A stretch of DNA of 64,000 bases. Source: Cellulomonas sp. GTDB lineage: Bacteria; Actinomycetota; Actinomycetes; Actinomycetales; Cellulomonadaceae. The translations under genes were made by a program, and so were the position numbers. Location of the stretch: positions 556,366-620,365 of the forward strand of contig NZ_JADGMY010000023.1 of NCBI RefSeq assembly GCF_015234515.1. The letters run 5' to 3'. Each line of letters opens with the position of its first letter. The first letter of the stretch is position 1. Of this stretch, positions 1 to 8,262 are shown piece after piece. The notes beneath the pieces are model-generated. The model was not told the origin of the DNA and searched no databases. It saw only the letters and a list, made by a program, of their open reading frames with translations.

Positions 1-801
1 GCTGCGGGCATCGCGCTCGGGATCATCACGGTCGTCGTCACCGTCGTCGCGCAGGTCTCGTACGCCGTGGTCGCGACGACCTCGAGCGAGGGCCGCGGCG
101 GCGAGGTGCTGGTCGACGGCCCGTCCGACGCTGCGGCCGACGACGACCCGGCCGACGACGACGCGGCCGACGACGGCCCGGCCGACGGCGGCACCGCCGG
201 TGGCGAGGCAGCCGACGGTGAGGCCGTCGTGCCGCCCTGGGAGCCGTTGACGGTGGGCGAGGTGGCCTTCGGCCCGGAGCCCGACGAGCCGGGCAACTGG
301 TGGTACGTCGTCGTGATCGACAACCCGAACCCCGAGCACCGCTTCGAGTCCGCGCAGCTGTCGGTCGAGGCGCTCGGCGCCGACGGGACGCTCATCGCGG
401 CGGACTGGCAGTACGTCCACGCGGTGCCGGGCGAGGTCGCCGTGACCGGCCGGTTCCGCGACCTGGGGGACATGGCACCGGACCGCGTCGACGTCCGGCT
501 GCCCGTGGCGCAGCGGGTCGCGCACGCCCCGGGGATCGGCGCGCTCACCGTCGGGGAGCTCACGTCCCGTGCCGAGTCCTGGGGCGGCGCGACCGTCGAG
601 GGGACGGTGTCGAGCACGTTCGAGGAGGACCTGGACGGGGCGATGGTCGTCGTGGTGGCGACCGCGGGCGACGGCCGGACGGTCGCGGCGGCGCGCGGGT
701 ACGCCGAGCAGCTGCCGGCGGGTGGCGACGCCCCGTTCGACGCGACGTTCTTCCAGGACCTGCCGGCCGGCACGACGTTCACGGCGTACGCGTCGCCCTG
801 A
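1..801 (+). CDS. Membrane-anchored extracellular protein, FxLYD-like (5' truncated)
   Basis: The frame is open from the first base of the window, so the start lies upstream. It begins inside a hydrophobic segment rich in Ile and Val, about 20 residues long, that looks like the end of a transmembrane anchor. A linker of Asp/Ala/Pro/Gly repeats follows (about residues 38-75), then a folded beta-type region to the stop. The folded part (NPEHRFESAQLSVEALGADG, then a second half ending FFQDLPAGTTFTAYASP) resembles actinobacterial FxLYD-like proteins that display a beta-sandwich outside the membrane. No catalytic motif is visible. The acidic linker probably spans the cell wall. Function is unknown and the family assignment is tentative. 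Confidence 0.6.
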   Translation, partial: AAGIALGIITVVVTVVAQVSYAVVATTSSEGRGGEVLVDGPSDAAADDDPADDDAADDGPADGGTAGGEAADGEAVVPPWEPLTVGEVAFGPEPDEPGNWWYVVVIDNPNPEHRFESAQLSVEALGADGTLIAADWQYVHAVPGEVAVTGRFRDLGDMAPDRVDVRLPVAQRVAHAPGIGALTVGELTSRAESWGGATVEGTVSSTFEEDLDGAMVVVVATAGDGRTVAAARGYAEQLPAGGDAPFDATFFQDLPAGTTFTAYASP

Positions 802-861
802 CGGCTGACGGCTCGCCCGTGCCGACGCGGACGCGGACCAGGCACCGCCCGACACCGAGCT

Positions 862-877
862 GTGACACGCAGGTCAC
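862..877. promoter_or_regulatory. Short dyad upstream of the CBM48 gene
   Basis: GTGAC and GTCAC form perfect 5-bp inverted arms separated by 6 bases, in the 158-bp gap between the two first genes. The spacing does not fit the TGTGA-N6-TCACA site of CRP-type regulators. It may be an operator, but a dyad this short could arise by chance. Confidence 0.2.
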
Positions 878-959
878 CGTGTCGCCCCCCTGCCCGAAAC
901 ATGACCGCGCCACCATGCACCCGTCGGTGTCACCCGGTCGAGCGAAGTGGATCCCACCT

Positions 960-1241
960 GTGCTGAAGAAGTCCCGTTCCGCGAAGTCCGCCACCTGCAC
1001 CCTGACGTTCGCGCTGCCCTCGACCGTGCTCGACGGTCCCGTCAGCGTCGTCGGGACGTTCAACGACTGGACGCCCGGCGTCCACCCGCTGCGTCGCCGG
1101 TCCAACGGCACCGCGAGCGCGTCCGTCGTCGTCCCTGCCGGCTCGACCGTGCGGTTCCGGTACCTCGGGACGCACGGCCGCTGGTTCGACGACGCGGACG
1201 CCGACGAGATCACGCCGGAGGGCTCGCTCGTCCGCGCGTGA
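960..1241 (+). CDS. Isoamylase early-set / CBM48-like glycogen-binding domain protein
   Basis: This is a single-domain protein of 93 residues that matches the AMPK/isoamylase N-terminal (E-set, CBM48) fold. The core motif VVGTFNDWTPGVHPL is followed by a beta-strand region (ASVVVPAGSTVRFRYLG) and a C-terminal RWFDDADADEITPEGS typical of these small proteins. I chose the GTG at 960 because homologous proteins usually begin MLKK, as here (MLKKSRSAK). An in-frame ATG at 915 would add 15 residues. Stand-alone proteins of this type are thought to bind alpha-glucans. No catalytic domain is attached and no glycogen gene is adjacent. A strong hairpin follows the stop. Confidence 0.75.
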   Translation: MLKKSRSAKSATCTLTFALPSTVLDGPVSVVGTFNDWTPGVHPLRRRSNGTASASVVVPAGSTVRFRYLGTHGRWFDDADADEITPEGSLVRA

Positions 1242-1269
1242 CGCGTCGCACGTCACATCCGTCAAGCCT

Positions 1270-1307
1270 GCCCCTGCTGCGGGCCGGGCGCGGTCCGCAG
1301 CAGGGGC
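1270..1307 (+). terminator. Strong hairpin terminator after the CBM48 gene
   Basis: A perfect 13-bp stem (GCCCCTGCTGCGG paired with CCGCAGCAGGGGC) closes a 12-base loop 28 bases after the stop codon. There is no T-run, which is common for terminators in high-G+C actinobacteria. Confidence 0.75.
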
Positions 1308-1444
1308 GCTCCGGGGCCGGTTCTTGGACGGGCGCCCATGAAGGCCAGGCGTGCTCTTGGGGTCCCCGTGGGGTGGCCGTGCCGCACGCGTCGCACGGGC
1401 TCGTGGCGCGACCCGGAAGAGACGCAGACCGCATCGACTACCCC

Positions 1445-1472
1445 TGGTCACGCGCGATCGTATCGATACGAT
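1445..1472 (+). promoter_or_regulatory. Likely promoter and palindromic operator of the MATE gene
   Basis: The 16-bp sequence ATCGTATCGATACGAT (1457-1472) is a perfect palindrome, and AT-rich for this genome. Its last six bases, TACGAT, fit a -10 box. TGGTCA at 1445-1450 lies 16 bases upstream and could be a weak -35 box. An operator over the -10 box is typical of TetR- or MarR-type repression of drug pumps. No regulator gene adjoins, so the regulator would act from elsewhere. The rest of the 1242-1545 gap shows no gene. Confidence 0.55.
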
Positions 1473-1545
1473 AGGGCCCTGACGCGACACGGCACCGACC
1501 ACCGCGCCCCTTCACCCAGCCCCACCAGCGCGGAGTTCCACCGTC

Positions 1546-3039
1546 ATGTCGAAAGCCCTCACCACCGGTCGCCCGTGGCGCGTCATCGCGACGTTCGCGG
1601 TGCCGCTGCTCATCGGCAACGTCGTCCAGCAGCTCTACCACTTCGTCGACGCGATCGTCGTCGGGCGCGTCCTGGGCATCGAGTCCCTCGCGGCCGTGGG
1701 CGCCACCGGCAGCCTGCTGTTCCTGCTCATCGGGTTCGCCTGGGGCACGACCTCCGGTTTCGCGATCCCGACGGCCCAGGCCTTCGGCGCCGGCGACTAT
1801 GCGGCGGTACGCCGCTCGGTGGCCACCGGTGCCATCCTGACCGGGTTCATCACCGTGGTGCTGTCCGTCGGTGCGCCGTTGCTCGCCGAGCCGGCGCTGC
1901 GCATGCTGCGCACGCCGGAGGAGCTGCTGCCCGAGGCGACGACGTTCGCCGTCATCAGCTTCCTCGGTGCTGCGGCGACCATGTTCTTCAACTTCCTGTC
2001 CTCGGTGATCCGGGCTATCGGCGACTCCCGCACGCCCCTGGTGTTCCTCACCGTCAGCTGCGTCATCAACATCGGGCTCGTCGTCGGGCTCGTGGGCGGC
2101 CTGGGCACGGGAGTCGGGGGTGCCGCCCTGGCGACCGTCGCGTCCCAGGCCATCGCCGTCGCGCTGTGCCTGCTGTACGTGTGGCGCCGCCTTCCCGTGC
2201 TGCACGTGCGACGCGAGGACTGGCGCGTGTCGCGCGCCGACATCAGCCGTCACCTGCACCTCGGTCTGCCCATGGGATTCCAGGCGTCGATCATCGCGAT
2301 CGGGGGGCTCGCGGTGCAGGTCCGCCTCAACGCGCTCGGTCCGGAGGCCGTGGCCGCGTACACGACGGCCGGGCGGGTCGACATGCTCGCCGTCACGCTG
2401 CTCTCGTCGCTGGGCCTGGCCATGTCGATGTTCGTCGCACAGAACCTGGGCGGCGGCCGTCCCGACCGCATCCGGGCCGGTGTGGTGCAGGGCGTGTGGA
2501 TGGCGGTCGCCGCGTCGGTCTTCCTCGGTGCCGTGCTGATCGCCTTCGGGAGCCACCTGGTCGGGCTCTTCGTCGGCGACGGCGAGCAGCACGTCGTGGA
2601 GCTGGCGACGTACCTGCTCGTCGTCAACGGTGCGCTGTACGTGGTGCTCGGTGTGCTGATGGTGCTGCGCGGTGCGCTGCAGGGACTCGGGCACACGATG
2701 GTGCCGACCGTCACCGGGCTCGTCGAGCTCGTCATGCGGGTCGGTGCGGCGGTCGTGCTGGGCGCGGCCTACGGGTTCGAGGGCGTCGTGTGGGGCAACC
2801 CGCTCGCGTGGCTCGGAGCCGTCGCCGGGCTCATCCCCGCCTACGTCCGGGCGCACCGCCGGTTGGCGCTCGAGCCCATCGCACCGATGTCACGGGTCGA
2901 GGCCACCCCGGACCCGGTCGCGATCGGGGGGCCGTCCGAGGGTTCCATGGTCGTCGACGCCGTCGTGCCGCAGCAGCGGACGGAGCCGGACGGGCTCGAC
3001 GACGCCCTGCACGAGCTCCGCGAGCGCACCGCGCACTGA
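1546..3039 (+). CDS. MATE-family multidrug/Na+ efflux transporter
   Basis: The 497-residue polytopic protein matches the MATE/NorM family in length and layout. It has twelve hydrophobic segments in two repeated halves and the N-terminal motif PLLIGNVVQQLYHFVDAIVV, where the QQLY/DAIVVGR region is characteristic. The second half starts near GLPMGFQASIIAIGGLAVQV. MATE pumps exchange cationic drugs or metabolites for Na+ or H+. The C-terminal tail of about 50 residues is hydrophilic and probably cytoplasmic. A purine-rich CGGAG element lies upstream of the ATG. The gene has its own promoter region with a palindromic operator, suggesting control by an effector-responsive repressor. Substrate is unknown. 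Confidence 0.9.
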   Translation: MSKALTTGRPWRVIATFAVPLLIGNVVQQLYHFVDAIVVGRVLGIESLAAVGATGSLLFLLIGFAWGTTSGFAIPTAQAFGAGDYAAVRRSVATGAILTGFITVVLSVGAPLLAEPALRMLRTPEELLPEATTFAVISFLGAAATMFFNFLSSVIRAIGDSRTPLVFLTVSCVINIGLVVGLVGGLGTGVGGAALATVASQAIAVALCLLYVWRRLPVLHVRREDWRVSRADISRHLHLGLPMGFQASIIAIGGLAVQVRLNALGPEAVAAYTTAGRVDMLAVTLLSSLGLAMSMFVAQNLGGGRPDRIRAGVVQGVWMAVAASVFLGAVLIAFGSHLVGLFVGDGEQHVVELATYLLVVNGALYVVLGVLMVLRGALQGLGHTMVPTVTGLVELVMRVGAAVVLGAAYGFEGVVWGNPLAWLGAVAGLIPAYVRAHRRLALEPIAPMSRVEATPDPVAIGGPSEGSMVVDAVVPQQRTEPDGLDDALHELRERTAH

Positions 3040-3049
3040 GGCCCGTGCG

Positions 3050-3076
3050 ACCGCCCCGCCACATCGGCCGGGCGGT
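3050..3076. terminator. Bidirectional terminator between convergent genes
   Basis: ACCGCCC and GGGCGGT form a perfect 7-bp stem around a 13-base loop. It sits 11 bases after the MATE stop and 3 bases from the stop of the oppositely oriented NERD gene, so it can serve both. Confidence 0.6.
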
Positions 3077-3078
3077 GG

Positions 3079-3957
3079 TCAGGCCAGCCCGAGCGGCGCC
3101 GCGGTGAGCACCCAGGCGAGCCACGCCCCGCTCACGACGGCCCCCGCCCGCAGCGCGGCGGCAAGGGCCCCGAGGCGCCCACCGCCGCGGTCGGTGCGCA
3201 GGTCGGCGCGCAGAAGGTGGGCGCGCGGGTGGTCGACGGCGTGGCGCTCGGGTGCCGCGGCCGGGCGGCCGGACACGACCGGGCGCACCACGCGGCGTCG
3301 CGCGGCACGGGCGTCGGTCTCGAGCGCCGCCGTGGTCAGCACGTCGGGGCGTCGCGACCCGCCGAGGTGGACGGCGAGGTGCTCCGCGAGGCCGGCCGCG
3401 TCGGCGGGGTGGAGGCGCGCGGGCAGTGCCCGCAGGTGCGCCGCGAGGTCGCCGACGCCGACGACGGGGACGCCCTCGACCACGGCGGGCGTCGCCGGCG
3501 CGGGGTCCGTGAGGCAGACCAGCATCCGCACGGCCGTGCGATGACGCGGTGCGAGGAGGGTCGCGACGACCGCGGCGGCCCGTGCGGCGTCCGCCGCGTG
3601 ACCGGCGACCGCGCGTCCGGTCGCGTCGGGGCGCTCCGGGTGGCCCGGCCGGGACCGGACGTCCACGACGACGACCCCGCCGGGCCCCACGACCACGACA
3701 CCGGCCGGTCCCACCACGGCATGGTCGGGGCCCGCGTGGTCCGGGAGCCGGTCGGGCACGTCGTCCGCCACCGTCCAGCCGTCCGCCACGGTCCAGCCGC
3801 CCGGCTCGAGGCCGCGGAGCACCGCCGTCACGGCCCGGGCCGCGGGTGCGGCGGGCGCGGCCCGCTGCCGCGCCCACGACGGCAGGCCGCGGCGCGCGCC
3901 CGTCCGCGTCACGGGCGAACCCTGACGCGTGGCGGTCGGCTCGTTGCCGATGCTCAC
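3079..3957 (-). CDS. NERD-like domain protein with degenerate active site
   Basis: Residues from about 60 to 110 resemble the core of the nuclease-related domain (NERD): an Asp in PDHAVVG, then VVVVGPGGVVVVDV. In active NERD domains this core ends in a Lys (IDTK, as in the gene at 5516). Here the equivalent position reads VDVRS, so catalysis may be lost. The remainder is Ala/Arg-rich, and a C-terminal hydrophobic stretch (AGAVVSGAWLAWVLTAAPLG) could be a membrane anchor. I chose the GTG at 3957 because GAGG lies 5 bases upstream. The frame stays open to another GTG at 4035 that has no ribosome binding site. Function is unknown; nucleic-acid binding is a guess. Confidence 0.6.
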   Translation of the reverse strand: MSIGNEPTATRQGSPVTRTGARRGLPSWARQRAAPAAPAARAVTAVLRGLEPGGWTVADGWTVADDVPDRLPDHAGPDHAVVGPAGVVVVGPGGVVVVDVRSRPGHPERPDATGRAVAGHAADAARAAAVVATLLAPRHRTAVRMLVCLTDPAPATPAVVEGVPVVGVGDLAAHLRALPARLHPADAAGLAEHLAVHLGGSRRPDVLTTAALETDARAARRRVVRPVVSGRPAAAPERHAVDHPRAHLLRADLRTDRGGGRLGALAAALRAGAVVSGAWLAWVLTAAPLGLA

Positions 3958-4122
3958 CTCGACCTCATGCCTCGGTATCGGCCCGTCCGCGGTCCGACCT
4001 GAGGGTCCGGCCGGGCGGTCCACGCCGGGCCACACGTCGTCGTCGAATCACGCGCGCCGGACGCGCGCACGTCGTAGGGTCACGTCCGTGCCGTAGGCAG
4101 GCACCCGGGACAAGGGGGACCG

Positions 4123-5412
4123 ATGCAGGATGCTGCCGTCAGACGCGCGCAGGTGGCGGTGGGCGCCGCCTACGCGGCGCAGGGCTTCGGGTACGCGACC
4201 GTCGTCACCGCGCTGCCGGGCCTGAAGGCCCGCACCGGCATCGAGGACGACACGATCGCGCTGGTCCTGCTGATGGGCGCCCTGCTGGCGGCCGGCGGCT
4301 CGGTGACCGCGGAGCGGGTCGCGCGCCGCTGGTCGAGCCGCACGGGCGTCGTCGTCGGCCTGCTGGCCCAGGCGCTCGGGCTGGCGTCCGTCGCCGCCGC
4401 GACGTCGGTGCCGCCGCTGGTCGCGTCGTTCGTGGTGTTCGCCCTGGGGCTCGGGATGGTCGACGCGTCGACCAACATGCAGGGCGTCGCGCTGCAGCAC
4501 CGCGTCGGTCGCTCCATCCTCTCCACGCTCTTCGCGTGCCTGACCGTCGCGGCGATCCTCGCGGCCCTCACGCAGTCGGGGCTCGCGAGGTTCGGCACCA
4601 CGACCGGTGCCGTGGCGGCCCTGCTCGTCGCGGTCGTCGTGGCCGCCACCGTCGCGCTCGTCGTGCGGCCGTCGCTCCTGCCGAGCACGACGGGTCCCGG
4701 CGCCCCGCAGCACCAGGCCGTGCCCTCCGACGCGCACACCGGCGGCGCGCACCACACCGACGGCATCCTGCCCGGGGCGCGCACGGGCGTGGCCCCGCCC
4801 GACGCCCCGGACACCCCCGCCGAGCCCGCGCGCACCCCCCTGCCGCGCGCCGGCATCTGGCTCTTCGGTGCGCTGGTCGCCGTCGCGTTCGTCGTCGACT
4901 CCGCCGTCAGCAGCTGGAGCACGGTGTACCTGCACGACGACCTCCGCGCGTCGGGGGCCGTCGCGCCTCTCGGCTACGCCGCCTACCAGGGCGCGGTGCT
5001 CCTCGCGCGACTCGCGGGCGACCCGCTGGTCCGGCGCTACGGCCGCGTGCGCGTCGCGGCACCCACGGGTGCCGTCGCCGCCGTCGGGCTGTTCGTCGTC
5101 GCGCTCGTGCCCAGCCCGGGCGCCGCCGTGGTCGGGTTCGCGCTCGCGGGCATCGGCGCCGGGACCCTCGTGCCGCTCGCGTTCTCGGCGGCGGGCGAGC
5201 TCGCGCCCGCACGGCTCGACGACGTCGTGGCCCGGATCAACCTCTTCAACTACGCGGGCGCCCTGCTCGGTGCCGTCGTGATCGGCCTGCTGTCCGAGGT
5301 GACCGGGCTCGGCCCGGCCTTCCTGGTGCCCGCGCTGCTGCTGGTGCCGGCCATGGCGATCGTGCCGCGGCTGGCCGTGCGTGTGCCGGCACCCACGTCC
5401 GCGACCCCCTGA
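4123..5412 (+). CDS. MFS transporter
   Basis: The 429-residue protein has two bundles of hydrophobic helices, separated at about residues 185-245 by a long hydrophilic loop rich in His, Pro and Ala. This is the usual layout of a 12-helix major facilitator. The first half holds FGYATVVTALPGLKARTG, the second LARLAGDPLVRRYGRVRVA, a plausible MFS A-like loop. GGGGG lies upstream of the ATG. The gene stands alone between the NERD protein and the helicase, with no enzyme partner to suggest a substrate. Sugar or drug efflux are both possible. Confidence 0.8.
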   Translation: MQDAAVRRAQVAVGAAYAAQGFGYATVVTALPGLKARTGIEDDTIALVLLMGALLAAGGSVTAERVARRWSSRTGVVVGLLAQALGLASVAAATSVPPLVASFVVFALGLGMVDASTNMQGVALQHRVGRSILSTLFACLTVAAILAALTQSGLARFGTTTGAVAALLVAVVVAATVALVVRPSLLPSTTGPGAPQHQAVPSDAHTGGAHHTDGILPGARTGVAPPDAPDTPAEPARTPLPRAGIWLFGALVAVAFVVDSAVSSWSTVYLHDDLRASGAVAPLGYAAYQGAVLLARLAGDPLVRRYGRVRVAAPTGAVAAVGLFVVALVPSPGAAVVGFALAGIGAGTLVPLAFSAAGELAPARLDDVVARINLFNYAGALLGAVVIGLLSEVTGLGPAFLVPALLLVPAMAIVPRLAVRVPAPTSATP

Positions 5413-5515
5413 CGCACCCTTCCGACACGTCAGGGTGGTCCCGCCGCCGTGACCTCATGACGGAGCCCCTCGGCGCCGATACAGGGGAGTCCGACAGCGG
5501 GAGGAACGACGACGC

Positions 5516-7588
5516 ATGGCTGCAGGGGATTCCGCGGCGCAGGAGGCGAGCCGACAGCTCGCCCTCGCGGCCGCGCACGAGAAGGCCGCGGTCGACGCGC
5601 GGGCGACGGCGTCGCGCTACGGCGTCGCGTCGGCGACCGAGCAGCGCACCGCTGCCGCGCTCGCGCCGCTCGCCGCCGCCGGCTACCACCTGCTCGCCGA
5701 CCGGCAGTGGCCGGGCAGCCGCCGCGCGCAGGTCGACATGGTCGTCGTCGGGCCCGGGGGCGTGTTCATCGTCGACACCAAGGCCTGGGCCGACGTCACC
5801 ATCGCCGGGGACCGCATCCACCGTGGTCAGGAGGACGTCACCGACGACCTCATGACGCTCGCCGACCTCGCGTACCGCACCGAGGCCGAGCTCGCGGAGG
5901 TCGGGCTGGCGCCCGGCGAGGTGCACGCCGTGGCCGTCCTGGCGGGCCGCTCCGGCGTCGACGAGCGTGTCGGGCCCGTGCACGTGCTGGGCGACAAGGA
6001 CGTGCTGCGGCAGATCGCGCGCCGCGGCTCGCGGCTGGGACCGCGTCAGGTCGACGCGGTGCTCGCGCGGTGCCTCGAGTGGTTCACCCACGTGGGCGCC
6101 CCCGCGCCCGTGAGCACGACGCTGCCGGAGCCGGTCCTGCCGGCGCCCCGCGGCCCGGTGCCGCTGCTCAGCGACGCCGAGGTGCAGCAGGCGATGCTCG
6201 AGGGCCTCATGGCCGAGCCCGTCGAGGAGTGGATGGCGTTCCTGCACCCCGCGCAGGCGCGGATCGTGCGGCGCTCGTACAACGGCCCGGCGCGGATCCG
6301 CGGTGCCGCGGGCACCGGCAAGACGGTCGTCGGGCTGCACCGGGCGGCCTACCTGGCGCGCACCCGGCAGGGCAAGGTCCTGGTCACGACGTACATCCGC
6401 ACGCTGCCCGACGTCCTGCGCCAGCTCCTGACACGCCTGGCCCCCGACGTCGTCGACCGCGTCGAGTTCGCCGGGGTGCACGAGACCGCCAAGCGCATCC
6501 TCGACGAGCGCGGCGTCACCCACCGGATCGACGGCCGGCAGATCGCGTCGGCGTGGACGGCCGCGTGGGGCAAGGTCGCGGGCGGCAGCATCATCGACAC
6601 GGACCGCCACGAGCAGGAGTACTGGCACGACGAGGTCAGCTACGTCATCAAGGGACGTGGCCTGACGCGCTGGGAGCAGTACGCGGACCTGCCGCGCCTC
6701 GGCCGCCGCCACCGGCTCGGCCCGCAGCAGCGGCGCGTCGTGTGGAACCTGTACGAGGCGTACGAGGCGGAGCTGCGGGACCGTGGCGTGCACGACTTCG
6801 CCGACCAGATCTCCCTGGCGGAGGCCGAGCTGCGGCGCGAGCCGCCGACCGACCGGTACACCGCGGTCGTCGTCGACGAGGCGCAGGACCTCACGTGCGT
6901 GATGATCCGCATGCTGCACGCGTTCGTCGGTGACGCGCCCGACGGTCTGACGCTCGTCGGTGACGGTCAGCAGACGATCTACCCGGGCGGGTTCACGCTC
7001 GCCGAGGCGGGTGTGTCCGTCGCGGGGCGCGGGACGGTCCTCGACGTCAACTACCGCAACACGCGCGAGATCCTGCAGTTCGCGTCCCTGCTGGTCAAGG
7101 ACGACGTGTTCGCCGACATCGAGGGGACGAGCGCACGCGGCGACCGGCCCACGCAGGTGCCGCGCACCGGGCCCAAGCCGGTGTACGTGCGCTGCGCCGG
7201 CGAGGCCGACCGGCAGCGCCGCATGGTCCAGCGCGTGCACGAGGTGGTCGCCGAGGTCGGCACCAACTTCGGTGACGTCGCCGTGCTGTCGCTGTCGCGC
7301 CGCGGCATGGACGCCGCGACCGAGGCGCTGAAGAAGGCGGGCGTGCCCGTCGTCAACCTCGAGAAGTACGACGGCGTGCCCGTCAACCGGGTGAAGGTCG
7401 GCACGGTCAAGCGCGCCAAGGGCCTGGAGTTCAAGCAGGTGCTCGTCGTCGACCTGTACGCGTCGTGGGTCACGGAGAAGCTCGACGAGCTCGACGACGT
7501 GGACCGCGAGCGCCGCGACTTCCGGCTGCGCGAGCTGTACGTCGCGATGACGCGGGCGCGCGACGGACTGTGGGTGGCGTCGATCTGA
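5516..7588 (+). CDS. NERD nuclease-domain / UvrD-like superfamily-1 helicase
   Basis: The N-terminal part carries an intact NERD core (QVDMVVVGPGGVFIVDTKAW, with Asp74 and Lys89). A UvrD/Rep-type helicase follows with GAAGTGKTVV (Walker A, about residue 262), VVVDEAQDLT (Walker B, about 455), LVGDGQQTIYPGG (motif III), LDVNYRNTREIL (motif IV), VKRAKGLEFKQVLVVDLY (motif V) and LYVAMTRARDGLWV (motif VI). All motors elements are present in 690 residues, so it should be an active DNA translocase. NERD-helicase fusions are usually assigned to DNA repair or anti-phage roles. GAGG precedes the ATG. The stop codon overlaps the start of the next gene (TGATG), suggesting co-translation with a small membrane protein. 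Confidence 0.9.
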   Translation: MAAGDSAAQEASRQLALAAAHEKAAVDARATASRYGVASATEQRTAAALAPLAAAGYHLLADRQWPGSRRAQVDMVVVGPGGVFIVDTKAWADVTIAGDRIHRGQEDVTDDLMTLADLAYRTEAELAEVGLAPGEVHAVAVLAGRSGVDERVGPVHVLGDKDVLRQIARRGSRLGPRQVDAVLARCLEWFTHVGAPAPVSTTLPEPVLPAPRGPVPLLSDAEVQQAMLEGLMAEPVEEWMAFLHPAQARIVRRSYNGPARIRGAAGTGKTVVGLHRAAYLARTRQGKVLVTTYIRTLPDVLRQLLTRLAPDVVDRVEFAGVHETAKRILDERGVTHRIDGRQIASAWTAAWGKVAGGSIIDTDRHEQEYWHDEVSYVIKGRGLTRWEQYADLPRLGRRHRLGPQQRRVVWNLYEAYEAELRDRGVHDFADQISLAEAELRREPPTDRYTAVVVDEAQDLTCVMIRMLHAFVGDAPDGLTLVGDGQQTIYPGGFTLAEAGVSVAGRGTVLDVNYRNTREILQFASLLVKDDVFADIEGTSARGDRPTQVPRTGPKPVYVRCAGEADRQRRMVQRVHEVVAEVGTNFGDVAVLSLSRRGMDAATEALKKAGVPVVNLEKYDGVPVNRVKVGTVKRAKGLEFKQVLVVDLYASWVTEKLDELDDVDRERRDFRLRELYVAMTRARDGLWVASI

Positions 7589-8205
7589 TGGGCGTCGTCC
7601 TGCGCGCGCTCCAGGCGTTCGACGTGGTCCACGCAGTGCGGACGCTGGCGCTCGGGGTGCTGGCAGGCGTCGTGGCAGTCGGCGCCTGCGTGGCGCTCGC
7701 GGTGGGCGCGGCTTCCTCCCCGGAGAGCCTGCCGCTGATCTCGCCGACGGGCGGACCGGGGGGCTCGGTGCTGGCGTCGGTGCGTGCGCCGGGGACGACG
7801 ACCGTCACGCTCGAAGCCGGCGTGACGTACCACCTGCACCTCGCCGCTCGCGTGCGCCCAGAGGGCCTCCCGCAGCTCGACGGCGACGCGACCCTCGTCG
7901 CGCCGTCCGGTGCGAACGTGGAGCTCGCCGCACCCGGTACGTACCGTTCGCGCGTGCTCGGGTGGCAGGAGCACGCCATCGCGCTGGTCACGGCGCCCGA
8001 GGCCGGGACGTACACCCTCATGGTGCCCACGGCGGACGTCCCCGGCTCCTGGGTCGGGATCGCTCCGACCCGCTCGGGTGCGGGCACCGGGCTGCGGATG
8101 GTCCTGCTGTTCGTGGCGATGGGCGGGGCGGTGGTCGCTGTGGCGTGCCTGGTGAGCGGGGTCCCCGCGCTGCGGAGGGCGTCCCGCTCGCGGCGCCTGC
8201 TCTAG
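7588..8205 (+). CDS. Two-TM membrane protein, paralogue of the next gene
   Basis: The ATG overlaps the helicase stop in TGATG. The 205-residue protein has an N-terminal transmembrane segment (about residues 15-40), an extracytoplasmic beta-rich domain, and a second membrane segment near the C-terminus (LRMVLLFVAMGGAVVAVACL). The middle domain shares a clear pattern with the protein at 8263: GGPGGSVLASVRAPGTT, AGVTYHLHL, then APEAGTYTLMVPTADVPGSW. That matches SADAPGST, AGERYAVYL and APETGTYAMAVPSAGVPDAW in the neighbour. The repeated pattern resembles a small pre-peptidase-like beta-sandwich. Function is unknown. Confidence 0.75.
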   Translation: MGVVLRALQAFDVVHAVRTLALGVLAGVVAVGACVALAVGAASSPESLPLISPTGGPGGSVLASVRAPGTTTVTLEAGVTYHLHLAARVRPEGLPQLDGDATLVAPSGANVELAAPGTYRSRVLGWQEHAIALVTAPEAGTYTLMVPTADVPGSWVGIAPTRSGAGTGLRMVLLFVAMGGAVVAVACLVSGVPALRRASRSRRLL

Positions 8206-8262
8206 GCCGCGGTAGCCTCGTCCGGCCCCGCCGGTACCGGGCCGCGCGGTACGTTCGGCACC

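Noticed and set aside
3958..4035. N-terminal extension of the NERD-like protein to a GTG at 4035
   Set aside because: It has no ribosome binding site, while the GTG at 3957 does.
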